Source: Deltaproteobacteria bacterium (GTDB lineage Bacteria > Desulfobacterota > Desulfuromonadia > Desulfuromonadales > BM103). Taken from it: 51,647 nt of DNA. The notes under the pieces were generated by a model. That model had not been told where the DNA came from. It saw only the letters and a list, made by a program, of their open reading frames with translations, and did no database searches. The translations under genes were made by a program, and so were the position numbers. Below are positions 27,283-35,966 of the stretch, piece after piece (the first letter of the stretch is position 1; each line of letters opens with the position of its first letter). The stretch covers positions 1-51,647 of the forward strand of contig JAJRRB010000017.1 in assembly GCA_024279915.1 (NCBI GenBank), in the 5' to 3' direction.

Positions 27283-27578
27283 ATGAAAAGATTTACTATC
27301 CTCTGTCTCATCGCCTCTCTTAGCCTTCTCACCACCAACTCCATAGCCGACGAAACCTACACCTGCACCTACGGACTACAAGAGCGCATCATCAGTGTGG
27401 TCTATCAGGACCAGGAAGGGAATTCCCTTGTGAAGTCCAATATCAGAAAGAGGGCGTTACACAAACACTCTGGAGCGCACAGGGAGAAGTCGACTACTGC
27501 AAAGAAAAAGCCAAGGCTTTTGTCGAGAAACAACGCAGTTGGGGTTGGAACTGTGTAGAGTTTGAGGCGGGATCGTAA
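27283..27578 (+). pseudogene. small exported protein of unknown function, one-base frameshift
   Basis: Starts with a clear signal peptide (MKRFTILCLIASLSLLTTNS, cleavage after SIAD or nearby), then ETYTCTYGLQERIISVVYQ. From about 27420 the -1 frame is better: EFPCEVQYQKEG, TLWSAQGEVDYCKEKAKAF, SWGWNCVEFEAGS, ending at 27576-27578. It has cysteines suited to disulphides and the composition of a real periplasmic protein. One extra base in the GGG run near 27420 joins the two halves into about 98 residues. As printed, the protein ends at 27558 with a basic, non-protein-like tail. The function is unknown. Confidence 0.6.
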
Positions 27579-27621
27579 TGAAAACACTTATGGCAACAGA
27601 CGACCCTTTTTAGGCCTTAAA

Positions 27622-27692
27622 GGCTCATCTTTGATACTGAAATCAAACCCTGGAGCTTTGGAATCACCTCATAACCTCCTTAGTCGTCGTTC
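27622..27692 (+). repeat. fossil copy of the LysE gene's upstream region and 5' end
   Basis: GCTCATCTTTGATACTGAAATC and CATAACCTCCTTAGTCGTCGTTC follow the same order as sequence at 26560-26657 (GCTCATTTTGATGTCGAAAT and CATAACCTCCTTAGTCGTTGTTC, the latter being codons 6-13 of the exporter). After 27692 the similarity fades. Confidence 0.55.
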
Positions 27693-27740
27693 CCATGACT
27701 CAAACTGCTGACCTCCTTGACCCCGGAACTCAATGACCTC

Positions 27741-28670
27741 ATGAATGTCTCTTCAAATGTACCTGCGTCATCAAGCGGGATGACTGTTCCTGCATATTTG
27801 GCGGGCCGGTTTACTTATTTGTCAGCAGCTGCGTGGTGCCAGCTGATCGAGGAGGGGAGAATCTCTTGTAATGGCGTCATCTGTGGTCTGGCAACGACGG
27901 TTGTCAGGGGCGACACCATCCGTTGTGACATGCCTGACTTCGACACGCCTGAAGTCAATCTCGACTATAGTATTGTCTACGAAGATGCCTGGCTGTTGGC
28001 TGTCAACAAACCTGCGGGACTTCGGGTTCACAGTGGCGGCAAATTCGTTAATGCCAATCTGATTTATCACCTTCGCCACGTCCACCAACCCCCTTACCCG
28101 GAAGTCAATCTGGCAAACCGATTGGACGCCGACACCTCGGGATTAGTGCTTTTAGCACGTGACAAGACGGTGCTCAGCCAGTTGATGCAGCAATTTGCGA
28201 ATGGATCGGTGGTTAAGCACTATCTGGCCGTGGTGAGTGGCCGTCCTTCACCTTCTGCAGGTACCATCAGTCTGCCGATTGGCCCGGTTAAAGGTGGCAA
28301 GGTGCCCTGCTATGATGTCAACAGGGATCACGGCAAAGCTGCCGTCACCCACTACCAGACCCTGCGCGAACTTAGCGACAACTGAACGTTGCTTGAGTTA
28401 CAGCCGGAAAGCGGGCGCACCCATCAACTCCGAGTCCATATGGCAGCCATGGGGCATCCCATTGTCGGCGACGCCCTCTATACTATGAATGATGACGACT
28501 ATCTCGACTGGTTACGAAATCCTTCCACGCAGACAGGCCTCAAGCGTCAAGCACTGCACAGCCACCAGCTGCAGTTTTTTCATCCCATCGACCAAACCAC
28601 CTGTACCCTGACCGCACCTTTGGCCCCTGATCTCGCGCAGTTCATTAACGATGTGACCACGACAGGTTGA
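27741..28670 (+). pseudogene. RluA-family pseudouridine synthase with in-frame TGA
   Basis: A large-subunit-rRNA-type pseudouridine synthase. An S4-like N-terminus (VPAYLAGRFTYLSAAAWCQLIEEG, RISCNGVI) is followed by the catalytic block NLANRLDADTSGLVLLARD, where the aspartate of RLDADTSG is the nucleophile. Translation stops at TGA 28383-28385 after LRELSDN. The same frame continues immediately with TLLELQPESGRTHQLRVHMA, HPIVGDALY and KRQALHSHQLQFFHP, which completes the family fold. A single base change (for example GGA or CGA to TGA) would explain it. The position is not one where selenocysteine is known. The start could be the ATG at 27741 or the one at 27780, which has AGCGGG directly upstream. 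Confidence 0.8.
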
Positions 28671-30278
28671 TCAACGGCATGAACCGGCGAAGAAAACGGC
28701 ATGATTGGAGGTGAACAGCGGTGGGGTGCGATTGACGATCTCCCGGATAGCTGCAGACCCGAGCAGCCGCTTCTCCAGGAAACGGCGTGCAGCGGCACGG
28801 TTCCAGTCACTGTCGCTGTGAAACTTTTGATAGAGACCGAGGGGGGCGTCAGTCTTGATCGGGGCCGCCGTCGTAATCCCGTATTGCCGGGGGTCATCGA
28901 GCAGTTTTGAAGCGCGTGGCAGGTTCATGATGGCAAGATTGAGGAAGCTGATTTTGTCCGCATGTAATTCGAGAAACGCCAGGGTTCGTTCGGCATCAAC
29001 CTCTGTTTCACCGGGAGTACCAAGCATGATGTAGACAAAGCTGGCGATGCCAGCGGCTGACAAGTTATCCAGAATGCGGGAGGCCGATTCAAGGCGCACC
29101 CCTTTACCGAGACGATCAAGCACAGGCTGAGAACCACTCTCCAGCCCGAGTTGCAGCATGCGGCAACCACTTTGTGCCAGCCGGGCAACGAAGGCGGCAT
29201 CTTCCAATATTGGCTCAAAACGGACAAATCCGAACCAATTGAGCCCCGCCAATGTGTCGGCGCGATCAGCAAGGGTCTTGAGCATATTGACCGGGACGGC
29301 ATTGTCGGTCAGTTGGATATGTCGAATTCCATAATTATCGGCCAGCTGGCGCATCAGATCAGGAAGCTCGGCTGGACGGCTGGCGGTGTAGGGGGGGACT
29401 GGGGAAGCCGCCTCGGGGCAAAAGAGGCAGCGTTGCCAATAGCAGCCACGCGAGGCACTTAAGGGGAGCACCGGCTGTGGTGAAAAGTAGTCGGCAATAC
29501 GGGCAAAGCTAAAGTCTGGTACAAAGCTGATGGTCGTCGCGTCGGCCAAAGTGTAACGGTCATCCATCTCACCTTTTGCAAGGGCGGTCAAAGCTGTTTC
29601 ACCGGGGCCAAAGACAAGTCGATCGAAGGGTGGTAAGCGCAGTTTGAGACGTCGCAGCGGCTCTTGCCACGAAGTGATCAGTCCACCACCGGCGACCAGC
29701 AGAGCATCAGGCAGAGCGCGGCTCAGTAAACCGGCCAGTTCAAAGCCTGGCAGGGCCTGGTGCAGAAAATTGATCGAGATGGCGATGGTGCGAGGTTGTA
29801 ATGCAACTATCTGGGGCAATAGCTCCTCGCGAAAATAAGCAGCGAACAGGGTCTCCACTTTGCCGCTGGCAGCTCGTTCAAGGTCTTGCGGATTGAAAGG
29901 TAAGAGGCCGTCATGCTGATAGTCACCGAGGGTTAGTCGTTCGTCACCTTCGTGGCTGTTCCACAAGGATAACAGTCGGTTGAGATAGCGTACGGCCGTG
30001 TTGTAACGCGCAAAGTTTTGCGTTGCCGCTGGCGAACGCAGTAACCCCAGAGAGGATGATCTGTGTCGCAGTGCCCGACGTAGATTGGTTTTATCCACGA
30101 CACCGGCCCGGGCGGCCAGACGCTCGCCATCGAGCAGGTAAATGTAAGCAGCCAGGTTGGCGTCAATCGCTGTAGTGATCAAGCTTTGGGCACGCAGATG
30201 GGCCAGCAGGATTGCCAGGGCGAGTGGTGGCTCAGCAGGCTTCAGCGCCGGCGGTTGAAGCAGCAGGACATCTATCAT
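28671..30278 (-). CDS. B12-binding domain radical SAM protein
   Basis: A 535-residue iron-sulphur enzyme. The N-terminal third is a cobalamin-binding-like Rossmann domain (VLLLQPPALKPAEPPLALAILLAHLR, then LLVAGGGLITSWQEPL and VFGPGETAL). The radical SAM core begins with LPLSASRGCYWQRCLFCPEA, in which the cysteines are spaced C-x4-C-x2-C, as in the RGCYW-type branch of the family. QLTDNAVP, GFVRFEP, MLQLGLESGSQPVLDRLGKG and YIMLGTPGETEVDAERTLAF are further strands of the barrel. The substrate is unknown. The gene is convergent with the rluA-like gene, with its stop directly after that gene's end. Confidence 0.85.
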   Translation of the reverse strand: MIDVLLLQPPALKPAEPPLALAILLAHLRAQSLITTAIDANLAAYIYLLDGERLAARAGVVDKTNLRRALRHRSSSLGLLRSPAATQNFARYNTAVRYLNRLLSLWNSHEGDERLTLGDYQHDGLLPFNPQDLERAASGKVETLFAAYFREELLPQIVALQPRTIAISINFLHQALPGFELAGLLSRALPDALLVAGGGLITSWQEPLRRLKLRLPPFDRLVFGPGETALTALAKGEMDDRYTLADATTISFVPDFSFARIADYFSPQPVLPLSASRGCYWQRCLFCPEAASPVPPYTASRPAELPDLMRQLADNYGIRHIQLTDNAVPVNMLKTLADRADTLAGLNWFGFVRFEPILEDAAFVARLAQSGCRMLQLGLESGSQPVLDRLGKGVRLESASRILDNLSAAGIASFVYIMLGTPGETEVDAERTLAFLELHADKISFLNLAIMNLPRASKLLDDPRQYGITTAAPIKTDAPLGLYQKFHSDSDWNRAAARRFLEKRLLGSAAIREIVNRTPPLFTSNHAVFFAGSCR

Positions 30279-30547
30279 CAGAAAATCCCGGACGCAGCTT
30301 GCGGCCCATAAGAAAATTCAGCCACTTGGGTTGCTGGAGGCATTCGATCTTGCCATGCCGCAGCGAAAAATTGGATAAAGTCAGAAGTATTCATTGATCG
30401 GCAAAATAACACACTCCCTATGCCTCTCAAAGAGGAGTTAGGAGATGCTCTGGTTGGTACACTTGCAAATTGACTCTGCCAATGATAGAGATCGTTTATT
30501 GATAAATTAAAACAACGAGGCTGTAACGATCTGCCAGGGAGCTAACG

Positions 30548-31693
30548 ATGATTTTTCAATTAACCGAAGAGCAAAGTTTGATCCGCGATATGGTCCGTAG
30601 TTATGCCGAGGCTGAGGTTGCCCCAAGTGCCATGGCGCGCGATGAAGAAGAACGTTTTGATCGTGAGCTGATGTTTGACAAGCTGGGCGAGTTAGGTCTG
30701 ACTGGGATTGTTTTCCCTGAGGAGTATGGTGGGGCAGGGGCTGACTATATCAGCTACGCCATCGCCGTTGAGGAACTTTCACGGGTTTGTGCCTCGACCG
30801 GAGTCACGCTTTCAGCCCATCTTTCACTCTGCGCTAATCCAATCTATCTGTTCGGTACCGAGGAGCAGAAACAGAAGTATCTGATCCCTCTGGCCGAGGG
30901 CCGACTGCTTGGTGCTTTTGCTCTGACTGAAACCTCGGCTGGCTCCGACGCTGGTGGCACCAGGACCACAGCGGCTCTCGATGGTGATGAGTGGGTCATT
31001 AACGGCAACAAAATTTTCACTACCAATGCTGGTGATGCGGACATTTATATTGTCTTTGCGCGAACCGATAAAGAAGCTCAGAAACATCATGGAATCAGCG
31101 CTTTTATCGTTGAGAAAGATGCTCCTGGTTTCTCTCTTGGCCGGAAAGAAAAGAAGATGGGAATCCGTTCTTCACCAACCATGGAACTGATTTTCGAAGA
31201 TTGTCGTATCCCCAAGGAAAACTTGCTGGGAGAAGAGTGCAAGGGCTTCAGTCTGGCAATGAAGACCCTCGAAGGTGGTCGCATCGGCATCGCTGCTCAG
31301 GCTCTCGGTATCGCGCAGGGCGCACTGGACGCTGCAGTGAAATACGCCAAGGAACGCAAACAGTTTGATGTACCCATTGCAACTTTTCAGGGTGTGCAGT
31401 TTCAATTGGCTGACATGGCAACTCAAATTGAAGCAGCCAGGTTGGTTGTCTACAACGCTGCCTATCGGGCGAGCAATGAACTTTCATACGCAAAGGAATC
31501 GGCGATGGCCAAACTCTTCGCCAGCGAAACGGCGATGAAGGTAACAACCCAGTCAGTTCAGATTCATGGTGGCTACGGTTATACCCGCGAATTCCCTGTA
31601 GAACGCATGATGCGTGATGCCAAGATTACCGAAATTTATGAAGGGACCAGTGAGATTCAACGTATGATTATTGGCTCTCTGCTGGTGAAGTAG
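30548..31693 (+). CDS. acyl-CoA dehydrogenase
   Basis: A 381-residue FAD enzyme that oxidises acyl-CoA to enoyl-CoA and passes electrons to ETF. Motifs are [19 protein letters not shown] (FAD/substrate), [81 protein letters not shown] and the C-terminal [14 protein letters not shown] with the catalytic glutamate position of short-chain/butyryl-type enzymes. Length is normal. The start has CAGGGAG 8 bases upstream. No ETF or hydratase gene is adjacent. Of the chain-length classes, short-chain is the most likely from the motif set. Confidence 0.93.
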   Translation: MIFQLTEEQSLIRDMVRSYAEAEVAPSAMARDEEERFDRELMFDKLGELGLTGIVFPEEYGGAGADYISYAIAVEELSRVCASTGVTLSAHLSLCANPIYLFGTEEQKQKYLIPLAEGRLLGAFALTETSAGSDAGGTRTTAALDGDEWVINGNKIFTTNAGDADIYIVFARTDKEAQKHHGISAFIVEKDAPGFSLGRKEKKMGIRSSPTMELIFEDCRIPKENLLGEECKGFSLAMKTLEGGRIGIAAQALGIAQGALDAAVKYAKERKQFDVPIATFQGVQFQLADMATQIEAARLVVYNAAYRASNELSYAKESAMAKLFASETAMKVTTQSVQIHGGYGYTREFPVERMMRDAKITEIYEGTSEIQRMIIGSLLVK

Positions 31694-31790
31694 GGGCGTT
31701 GCTTGTCTTGTCTGGTTTGTTAAAACTTAGGGCGTAGCAAGTGGTACCCCTACGAAAAATCGTTCAGAATTGATCTTCTGTTAAAAACTA

Positions 31791-31822
31791 AAAGGGCCGC
31801 AATCAAAAGATTGCAGCCCTTT
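31791..31822. terminator. bidirectional intrinsic terminator between acyl-CoA dehydrogenase and tRNA-Leu
   Basis: AAAGGGC and GCAATC arms pair with GATTGC and GCCCTTT around an AAAA loop, with one internal mismatch. T runs follow on both strands. On the minus strand it ends the tRNA-Leu transcript. Its core GCAATC/GATTGC with GGC flanks is the same as in the terminator at 21588-21615. Confidence 0.85.
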
Positions 31823-31831
31823 ATTTATAGT

Positions 31832-31916
31832 TGGTGCGGATGGGGAGACTCGAACTCCCACGCCGTAAAGCACACGCCCCTCAAGCGTGCGTGTCTACCA
31901 ATTCCACCACATCCGC
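31832..31916 (-). tRNA. tRNA-Leu (anticodon GAG)
   Basis: An 85-base class II tRNA including CCA. The acceptor stem is GCGGATG with CATCCGC; D-loop region TGGTGGAATTGGTAGACACG; anticodon loop TTGAGGG, giving GAG; a long variable arm; T-arm GGGAGTTCGAGTCTCCC. All stems are intact, and CCA is encoded. Confidence 0.97.
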
Positions 31917-31968
31917 AAGCGCTATATTTATACTGATATGACCCAGCTCTGTCAATAAAATTGACGCC

Positions 31969-32304
31969 TTACTTTGCATCCGCAGGAGGTGTTGCGGGCG
32001 GAGTGCTCTGAGCGGGCATGGAAGCCGGTGCAGGGGTCGGTGCAACCTGGTCTGGCATGATGCTTGAGGAGCCAGTCTGACCCCAGAAAATGGCGAGCGC
32101 CAGGCTGGTCAACATGAAGATCACTGCGACACCTGTGGTCACTTTACTTAGGAAAGTCTGGCCACCTGTTGCACCGAAGACAGTATTACTGCCGCCACCA
32201 CCGAAGGCTGCACCAGCTTGAGCTCCTTTTCCGCCCTGAATCAGAACGATGCCGATCAAGGCAAGGCAAACTAGAATATGTATGATTAAAAGTATCTCGT
32301 TCAT
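31969..32304 (-). CDS. secG: preprotein translocase subunit SecG
   Basis: A 111-residue membrane subunit of the SecYEG channel. Two helices (ILLIIHILVCLALIGIVLIQ and VAVIFMLTSLALAIFWG) flank the conserved QGGKGAQAGAAFGGGGSNTVFG and FLSKVT. A proline/alanine-rich C-terminal tail of about 30 residues (PTPAPASMPAQSTPPATPP) is a common addition in this group. The start has AAGGGGA 5 bases upstream. Position after tpiA is the frequent bacterial gap-pgk-tpi-secG arrangement. Confidence 0.95.
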   Translation of the reverse strand: MNEILLIIHILVCLALIGIVLIQGGKGAQAGAAFGGGGSNTVFGATGGQTFLSKVTTGVAVIFMLTSLALAIFWGQTGSSSIMPDQVAPTPAPASMPAQSTPPATPPADAK

Positions 32305-32398
32305 GTTGTCCCCTTAAATGCCGAACTCTATTTTTGAAGAGCAGCACTCTAACATAATAGTTTTTGTGAGAAAAGGTAGAATTTCACTTTTGTGAAAA

Positions 32399-33159
32399 TT
32401 ACGCAACTGCCTGGAAATTAACGATCCGTGCGAAATCTTCTGATTTGAGGCTAGCACCGCCGACCAACGCTCCGTCAACGTCTGGTTGATTCATCAGGCT
32501 GTCAACATTGCCTGGCTTGACACTGCCACCGTAAAGGATGCGTGTAGCGTTTCCAGTTTGCTCGTCGTACAGTTCAACCACGAGTGCACGGATGAAAGCG
32601 TGTGCTTCCTGGGCTTGTTCATCACTGGCTGTTTTGCCAGTACCTATCGCCCAGACTGGTTCGTAAGCAATCACTACATTTGTCATCTGTGTGGTGCTGA
32701 GTTTTTTACCCCTAAACGAATCTGGCGGCGCAGCACATCAAAAGTCCGATCATCCTCTCTCTCTTCCAAGGTTTCACCGATACAGAGAATGATGCCAAGG
32801 TCAGACTCAGCCAATGCATGAGCTTTTCTGTTGACCTGCTCATCAGATTCACCGAACAGTTGACGGCGCTCTGAATGGCCGATAATGACATATTGACAAC
32901 CGACATCTTTCAATAAAGATGGAGAGACTTCACCGGTGAAAGCTCCCTGAGGTTCAGGGTAACAGTTGTGAGCCGACAATTTGATGTTGCTGCCATTAAT
33001 CGTTTCTGCAACCTTGCTCAAGGCGGTATAGACCGGAGCGACGACGATATCGACATTATGGTTGTCGGCTACGGCTGGAATGAGCTCAGCGATAAGGCTG
33101 GATGATTCTTCGAGAGTCTTATGTAATTTCCAGTTACCGGCGATCATAGGTCTGCGCAT
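32399..33159 (-). CDS. tpiA: triosephosphate isomerase, reading frame shifted by -1 at a slippery heptamer
   Basis: Interconverts dihydroxyacetone phosphate and glyceraldehyde-3-phosphate. The first frame reads [49 protein letters not shown] (catalytic His) and [10 protein letters not shown], then runs into a stop. The -1 frame continues exactly where needed: [20 protein letters not shown] (catalytic Glu), [23 protein letters not shown] and [11 protein letters not shown], ending at 32399. The crossover is GTA AAA AAC, which contains A-AAA-AAC, a canonical -1 slippery sequence, and slipping there gives the expected 253-residue protein. A missing base in the six-A run would look the same. The start has AAGGAG. 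Confidence 0.92.
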
Positions 33160-33176
33160 GAAAAACTCCTTAAAAT

Positions 33177-33227
33177 AAGCTGTAAGGCTTTAGGATTGTG
33201 AGACTGTAAAGATTTAAAACTTACAGC
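33177..33227. repeat. AAGCTGTAAG inverted repeat between pgk and tpiA
   Basis: AAGCTGTAAG and CTTACAGCTT are 10-bp perfect arms about 30 bp apart. Related AGCTGTAA sequences occur after the metallo-hydrolase gene (about 38894-38925) and between purB and purSL (about 40422-40480). Confidence 0.5.
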
Positions 33228-33270
33228 TTTATAGCTTTCCAACTTTAATTTTGAAATTTCTGTTCCAAAA

Positions 33271-34467
33271 TTAAGCATCCGTCAGGGCGGCAAGGCCGGG
33301 AAGAATTTTACCTTCCAGAAATTCAAGTGAAGCGCCGCCACCAGTTGAAATATGGGTCATTTTTCATTCGACCCCAGCTTTCTTGACGGCTGCCACAGAA
33401 TCACCTCCGCCGACAATCGAGCGAGCTTTTGACTCTGCCAGAGTTGCCGCAAGGGACATGGTCCCACTGGCGAAGGCGTCAAACTCGAAAACTCCCATGG
33501 GACCATTCCACACCACCATACGGGCATTTCGCAACGCACTGGTGTAGGTAGCAATTGTGGCCGGTCCGATGTCCAGAGCCATCCAGTCAGGCGGGAAATT
33601 GGCATCGCTACATATCTTGTGCTCGGCATCCGGACTGAACTCAGAGGCGACCACATGATCCTGTGGCAACAGTAGACTCACACCTTTGTCTGCGGCCTTT
33701 TGCACAAGTCTTTTAGCGAGTTCGATCCGATCTTCCTCAACCAGAGATTTACCCGTCGGACGACCATTGGCGCGCAGGAAGGTGTAGGCCATGCCACCGC
33801 CAATAATCAATGTGTCAACTTTGTCCAACAGGTTTTCGATGACAGCGATCTTGTCACTGACCTTGGCACCGCCGATAATCGCGACGAAGGGATGATCAGG
33901 GTAGGCAAGGGCCTGACCGAGATATTTGATCTCCTTTTCCAACAGGAAACCAGCAGCAGCCGGTTGCAAAAAATGAGTCACACCCTCTGTCGAAGCGTGG
34001 GCACGATGGGCTGTGCCAAAGGCATTATTGATGTAAATGTCGGCATTTTCAGCCAAAGCTTTGGCAAAAGCAGGGTCGTTTTTCGTCTCACCGGCATGGA
34101 AGCGCACATTCTCTAACAAGAGAACGTCACCATCCACCATCTGGTTGACCATTCTTGTGACATCAGGACCGACGCAGTCAGGCGCCATCTTTACCGCCTT
34201 GCCAAGATACTGTGACAAGCATGGAGCAACCGAGGCAAGACTGAATTTTCCTTCAGGACCATTTTTGGGTCGACCAAGATGGGAAGCCAGAATCAAACGT
34301 CCACCATTGTTGATGATGTGACGGATGGTCGGCATCGATGCTTTGACACGCGTATCGTCAGTAATCTGGTTGTTCTTGTCGAGGGGCACGTTGAAGTCGA
34401 CCCGGCAGAGTACTCGCTTACCCTGGAAATCGATATCTCTGATGGAGAGTTTTTTTAACATCTGCAT
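33271..34467 (-). CDS. pgk: phosphoglycerate kinase with in-frame TGA near the C-terminus
   Basis: Makes ATP from 1,3-bisphosphoglycerate. The frame shows [12 protein letters not shown] (substrate loop), [37 protein letters not shown] and [20 protein letters not shown], and [22 protein letters not shown] at 33364-33366 (codon 368) interrupts it. The frame then continues without shift as [18 protein letters not shown] and [12 protein letters not shown] and ends at 33271, giving 397 residues, a normal size. The lost part includes the conserved [12 protein letters not shown] nucleotide-binding motif, so the truncated protein would probably be inactive. The start is ATG 34467 or 34461. The stop is either a base-call error or mutation; TGA is a normal stop elsewhere in the window. 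Confidence 0.93.
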
Positions 34468-34508
34468 ACCCTTTGCGTCTTTCTCTGACTTTCTTAGCGT
34501 CTTTGCGA

Positions 34509-34539
34509 TAAAAAAAGGGCAGGTTGTTAGCCTGCCCTT
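34509..34539 (-). terminator. intrinsic terminator after gap
   Basis: On the minus strand, AAGGGCAGG pairs with CCTGCCCTT around a seven-base loop and a run of T follows. It lies between gap and pgk, so read-through, or a separate start, must supply pgk. Confidence 0.8.
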
Positions 34540-34550
34540 GATGTAAATTG

Positions 34551-35552
34551 TTAAGCTTTGGCCATCAGTTTAGTCAGGTCAACTATGCGATTTGAATAAC
34601 CCCATTCATTGTCGTACCAACTCATGACCTTGACCATGGTACCACCGATCACAGTGGTCGTTGCAGCATCAACGGTGGACGATGAAGGGTCGCCGTTGAA
34701 GTCACAGGAAACCAGCGGCACTTCGCAGTAAGCGAGAATCCCTTTTAAAGGCCCGTCGGCGGCCGCTTGCAAGGCTGCGTTGACTTCTTCAACGGAGGTC
34801 GATTTTTCCGTTTCAACTACCAGGTCGACCAAAGAAACATTTGGCGTCGGTACACGAACAGCCAGACCATCAAGTTTGCCTTTCAACTCTGGAAGAACCA
34901 GGGCAACAGCCTTGGCGGCGCCAGTGGTGGTTGGGATCATCGCCAGGGCCGCTGCGCGGGCACGGCGCATGTCGCTATGTGGAAGGTCGAGGATGCTTTG
35001 ATCGTTGGTGTAAGCGTGAACCGTGGTCATCAGGCCCTTGACGATACCAAAGTTATCCAGCAGAACCTTGGCGACCGGAGCCAGACAGTTGGTTGTGCAG
35101 GAGGCATTCGATACGATGTTGTGCTTGGCTGCATCATAAAGATCGTCATTGACACCCATGCAAACGGTCAGATCAACTTCTTTGCCTGGTGCACTGATGA
35201 TAACTTTACGGGCACCAGCCTGAATATGCTTGCCAGCGTCATTACCATTCGTAAAGAAGCCTGTTGATTCGATAACAATGTCTATGCCGAGTTCTTTCCA
35301 GGGCAGGGCGGCAGGATCCCGCTCACTGAAGACCTTGATCGATTTGCCGCCAATTTGAATCGCGCTGTCAGCAGCAGAAACATCCTCTGCGAGAATGCCG
35401 TGGATCGAGTCATATTTGAGCAGGTGGGCGAGCATCTCTGGACTGGTGAGATCGTTGATGGCGATGATTTCGAATTCTGAAGTGTTTTGTGCTGCACGGA
35501 ACACATTCCTGCCGATGCGTCCAAAGCCATTGATGGCTACTTTTCCCGACAT
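34551..35552 (-). CDS. gap: glyceraldehyde-3-phosphate dehydrogenase, type I
   Basis: Oxidative phosphorylation of G3P with NAD+. It has 333 residues: NAD-binding [21 protein letters not shown]-type segment [11 protein letters not shown], the nucleophile in [15 protein letters not shown] (C152), [34 protein letters not shown] and [16 protein letters not shown] prefer the ATG at 35552 because GAGAGGA lies at a good distance; the ATG at 35561 directly abuts that site. The frame is intact, unlike pgk and tpiA. It is preceded by a promoter and a leader hairpin. Confidence 0.96.
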   Translation of the reverse strand: MSGKVAINGFGRIGRNVFRAAQNTSEFEIIAINDLTSPEMLAHLLKYDSIHGILAEDVSAADSAIQIGGKSIKVFSERDPAALPWKELGIDIVIESTGFFTNGNDAGKHIQAGARKVIISAPGKEVDLTVCMGVNDDLYDAAKHNIVSNASCTTNCLAPVAKVLLDNFGIVKGLMTTVHAYTNDQSILDLPHSDMRRARAAALAMIPTTTGAAKAVALVLPELKGKLDGLAVRVPTPNVSLVDLVVETEKSTSVEEVNAALQAAADGPLKGILAYCEVPLVSCDFNGDPSSSTVDAATTTVIGGTMVKVMSWYDNEWGYSNRIVDLTKLMAKA

Positions 35553-35582
35553 AGTACTCATCCTCTCAAGTGTGGTTTTAAA

Positions 35583-35618
35583 AAAAAGAAAGATGCCTGA
35601 CGGAGATCCGCTCAGGCA
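35583..35618 (-). terminator. terminator-like hairpin in the gap leader
   Basis: On the minus strand TGCCTGA pairs with TCAGGCA, with an inner CGGA/TCCG stem, followed by TCTTTCTTTTTTT. It lies about 15-50 bases after the predicted start of transcription and before the gap start codon. It could attenuate gap, stabilise its mRNA, or terminate unseen transcripts. Confidence 0.55.
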
Positions 35619-35638
35619 GAAAAATTATCAACGCTGGG

Positions 35639-35667
35639 ATGATAACGAATCGTCCAAAGGTGGTCAA
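35639..35667 (-). promoter_or_regulatory. sigma-70 promoter for gap
   Basis: Minus strand: TTGACC (35662-35667), exactly 17 bp, then TATCAT (35639-35644). Both boxes differ from consensus by one and two bases respectively. The predicted start of transcription is near 35632. Confidence 0.7.
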
Positions 35668-35966
35668 CCGTTTTTAATCGTCACTTTTAATCACATTTAA
35701 GCAATGTCGGTTGCCCTGTCGCTGTGGTTTGTGATATGTAGTTGACGCTAATTTTGTTGTATTTAGCTAGTTTCTGTCCGGAATCCGTCCTTTTCCGCAA
35801 ACTCGGCGTCAATCTGCACATGTGATTGTGCGGCGTAAAGTACTACGCCTCCGCTCAAGTGTATGATTTCCTTGACCTTGCGAAAAATTACTGGTTTCCA
35901 AATCAGAAACAGACATGGCACTTCATCCCATCATTCAAGGATGTCCTGAGGCTTTCCTCTACGATT
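35668..35966. other. divergent intergenic region between gap and the histidine kinase
   Basis: About 300 bases with no credible gene. A weak plus-strand promoter (TTGACG near 35741, with a poor TAGCTA -10) may serve the kinase. An open extension of the kinase frame back to a TTG at 35826 has no family similarity. Confidence 0.35.

Noticed and set aside
25014-27740. Integron-like gene-cassette array
   Set aside because: No attC-type 7-bp core sites with imperfect palindromes and no integron integrase; the repeats are better explained by duplication and element debris.
33364-33366. Selenocysteine at the TGA in pgk (and at 28383 in the rluA-like gene)
   Set aside because: Neither family has a catalytic cysteine there, no obvious SECIS hairpin follows, and TGA is used as a normal stop by several genes here.
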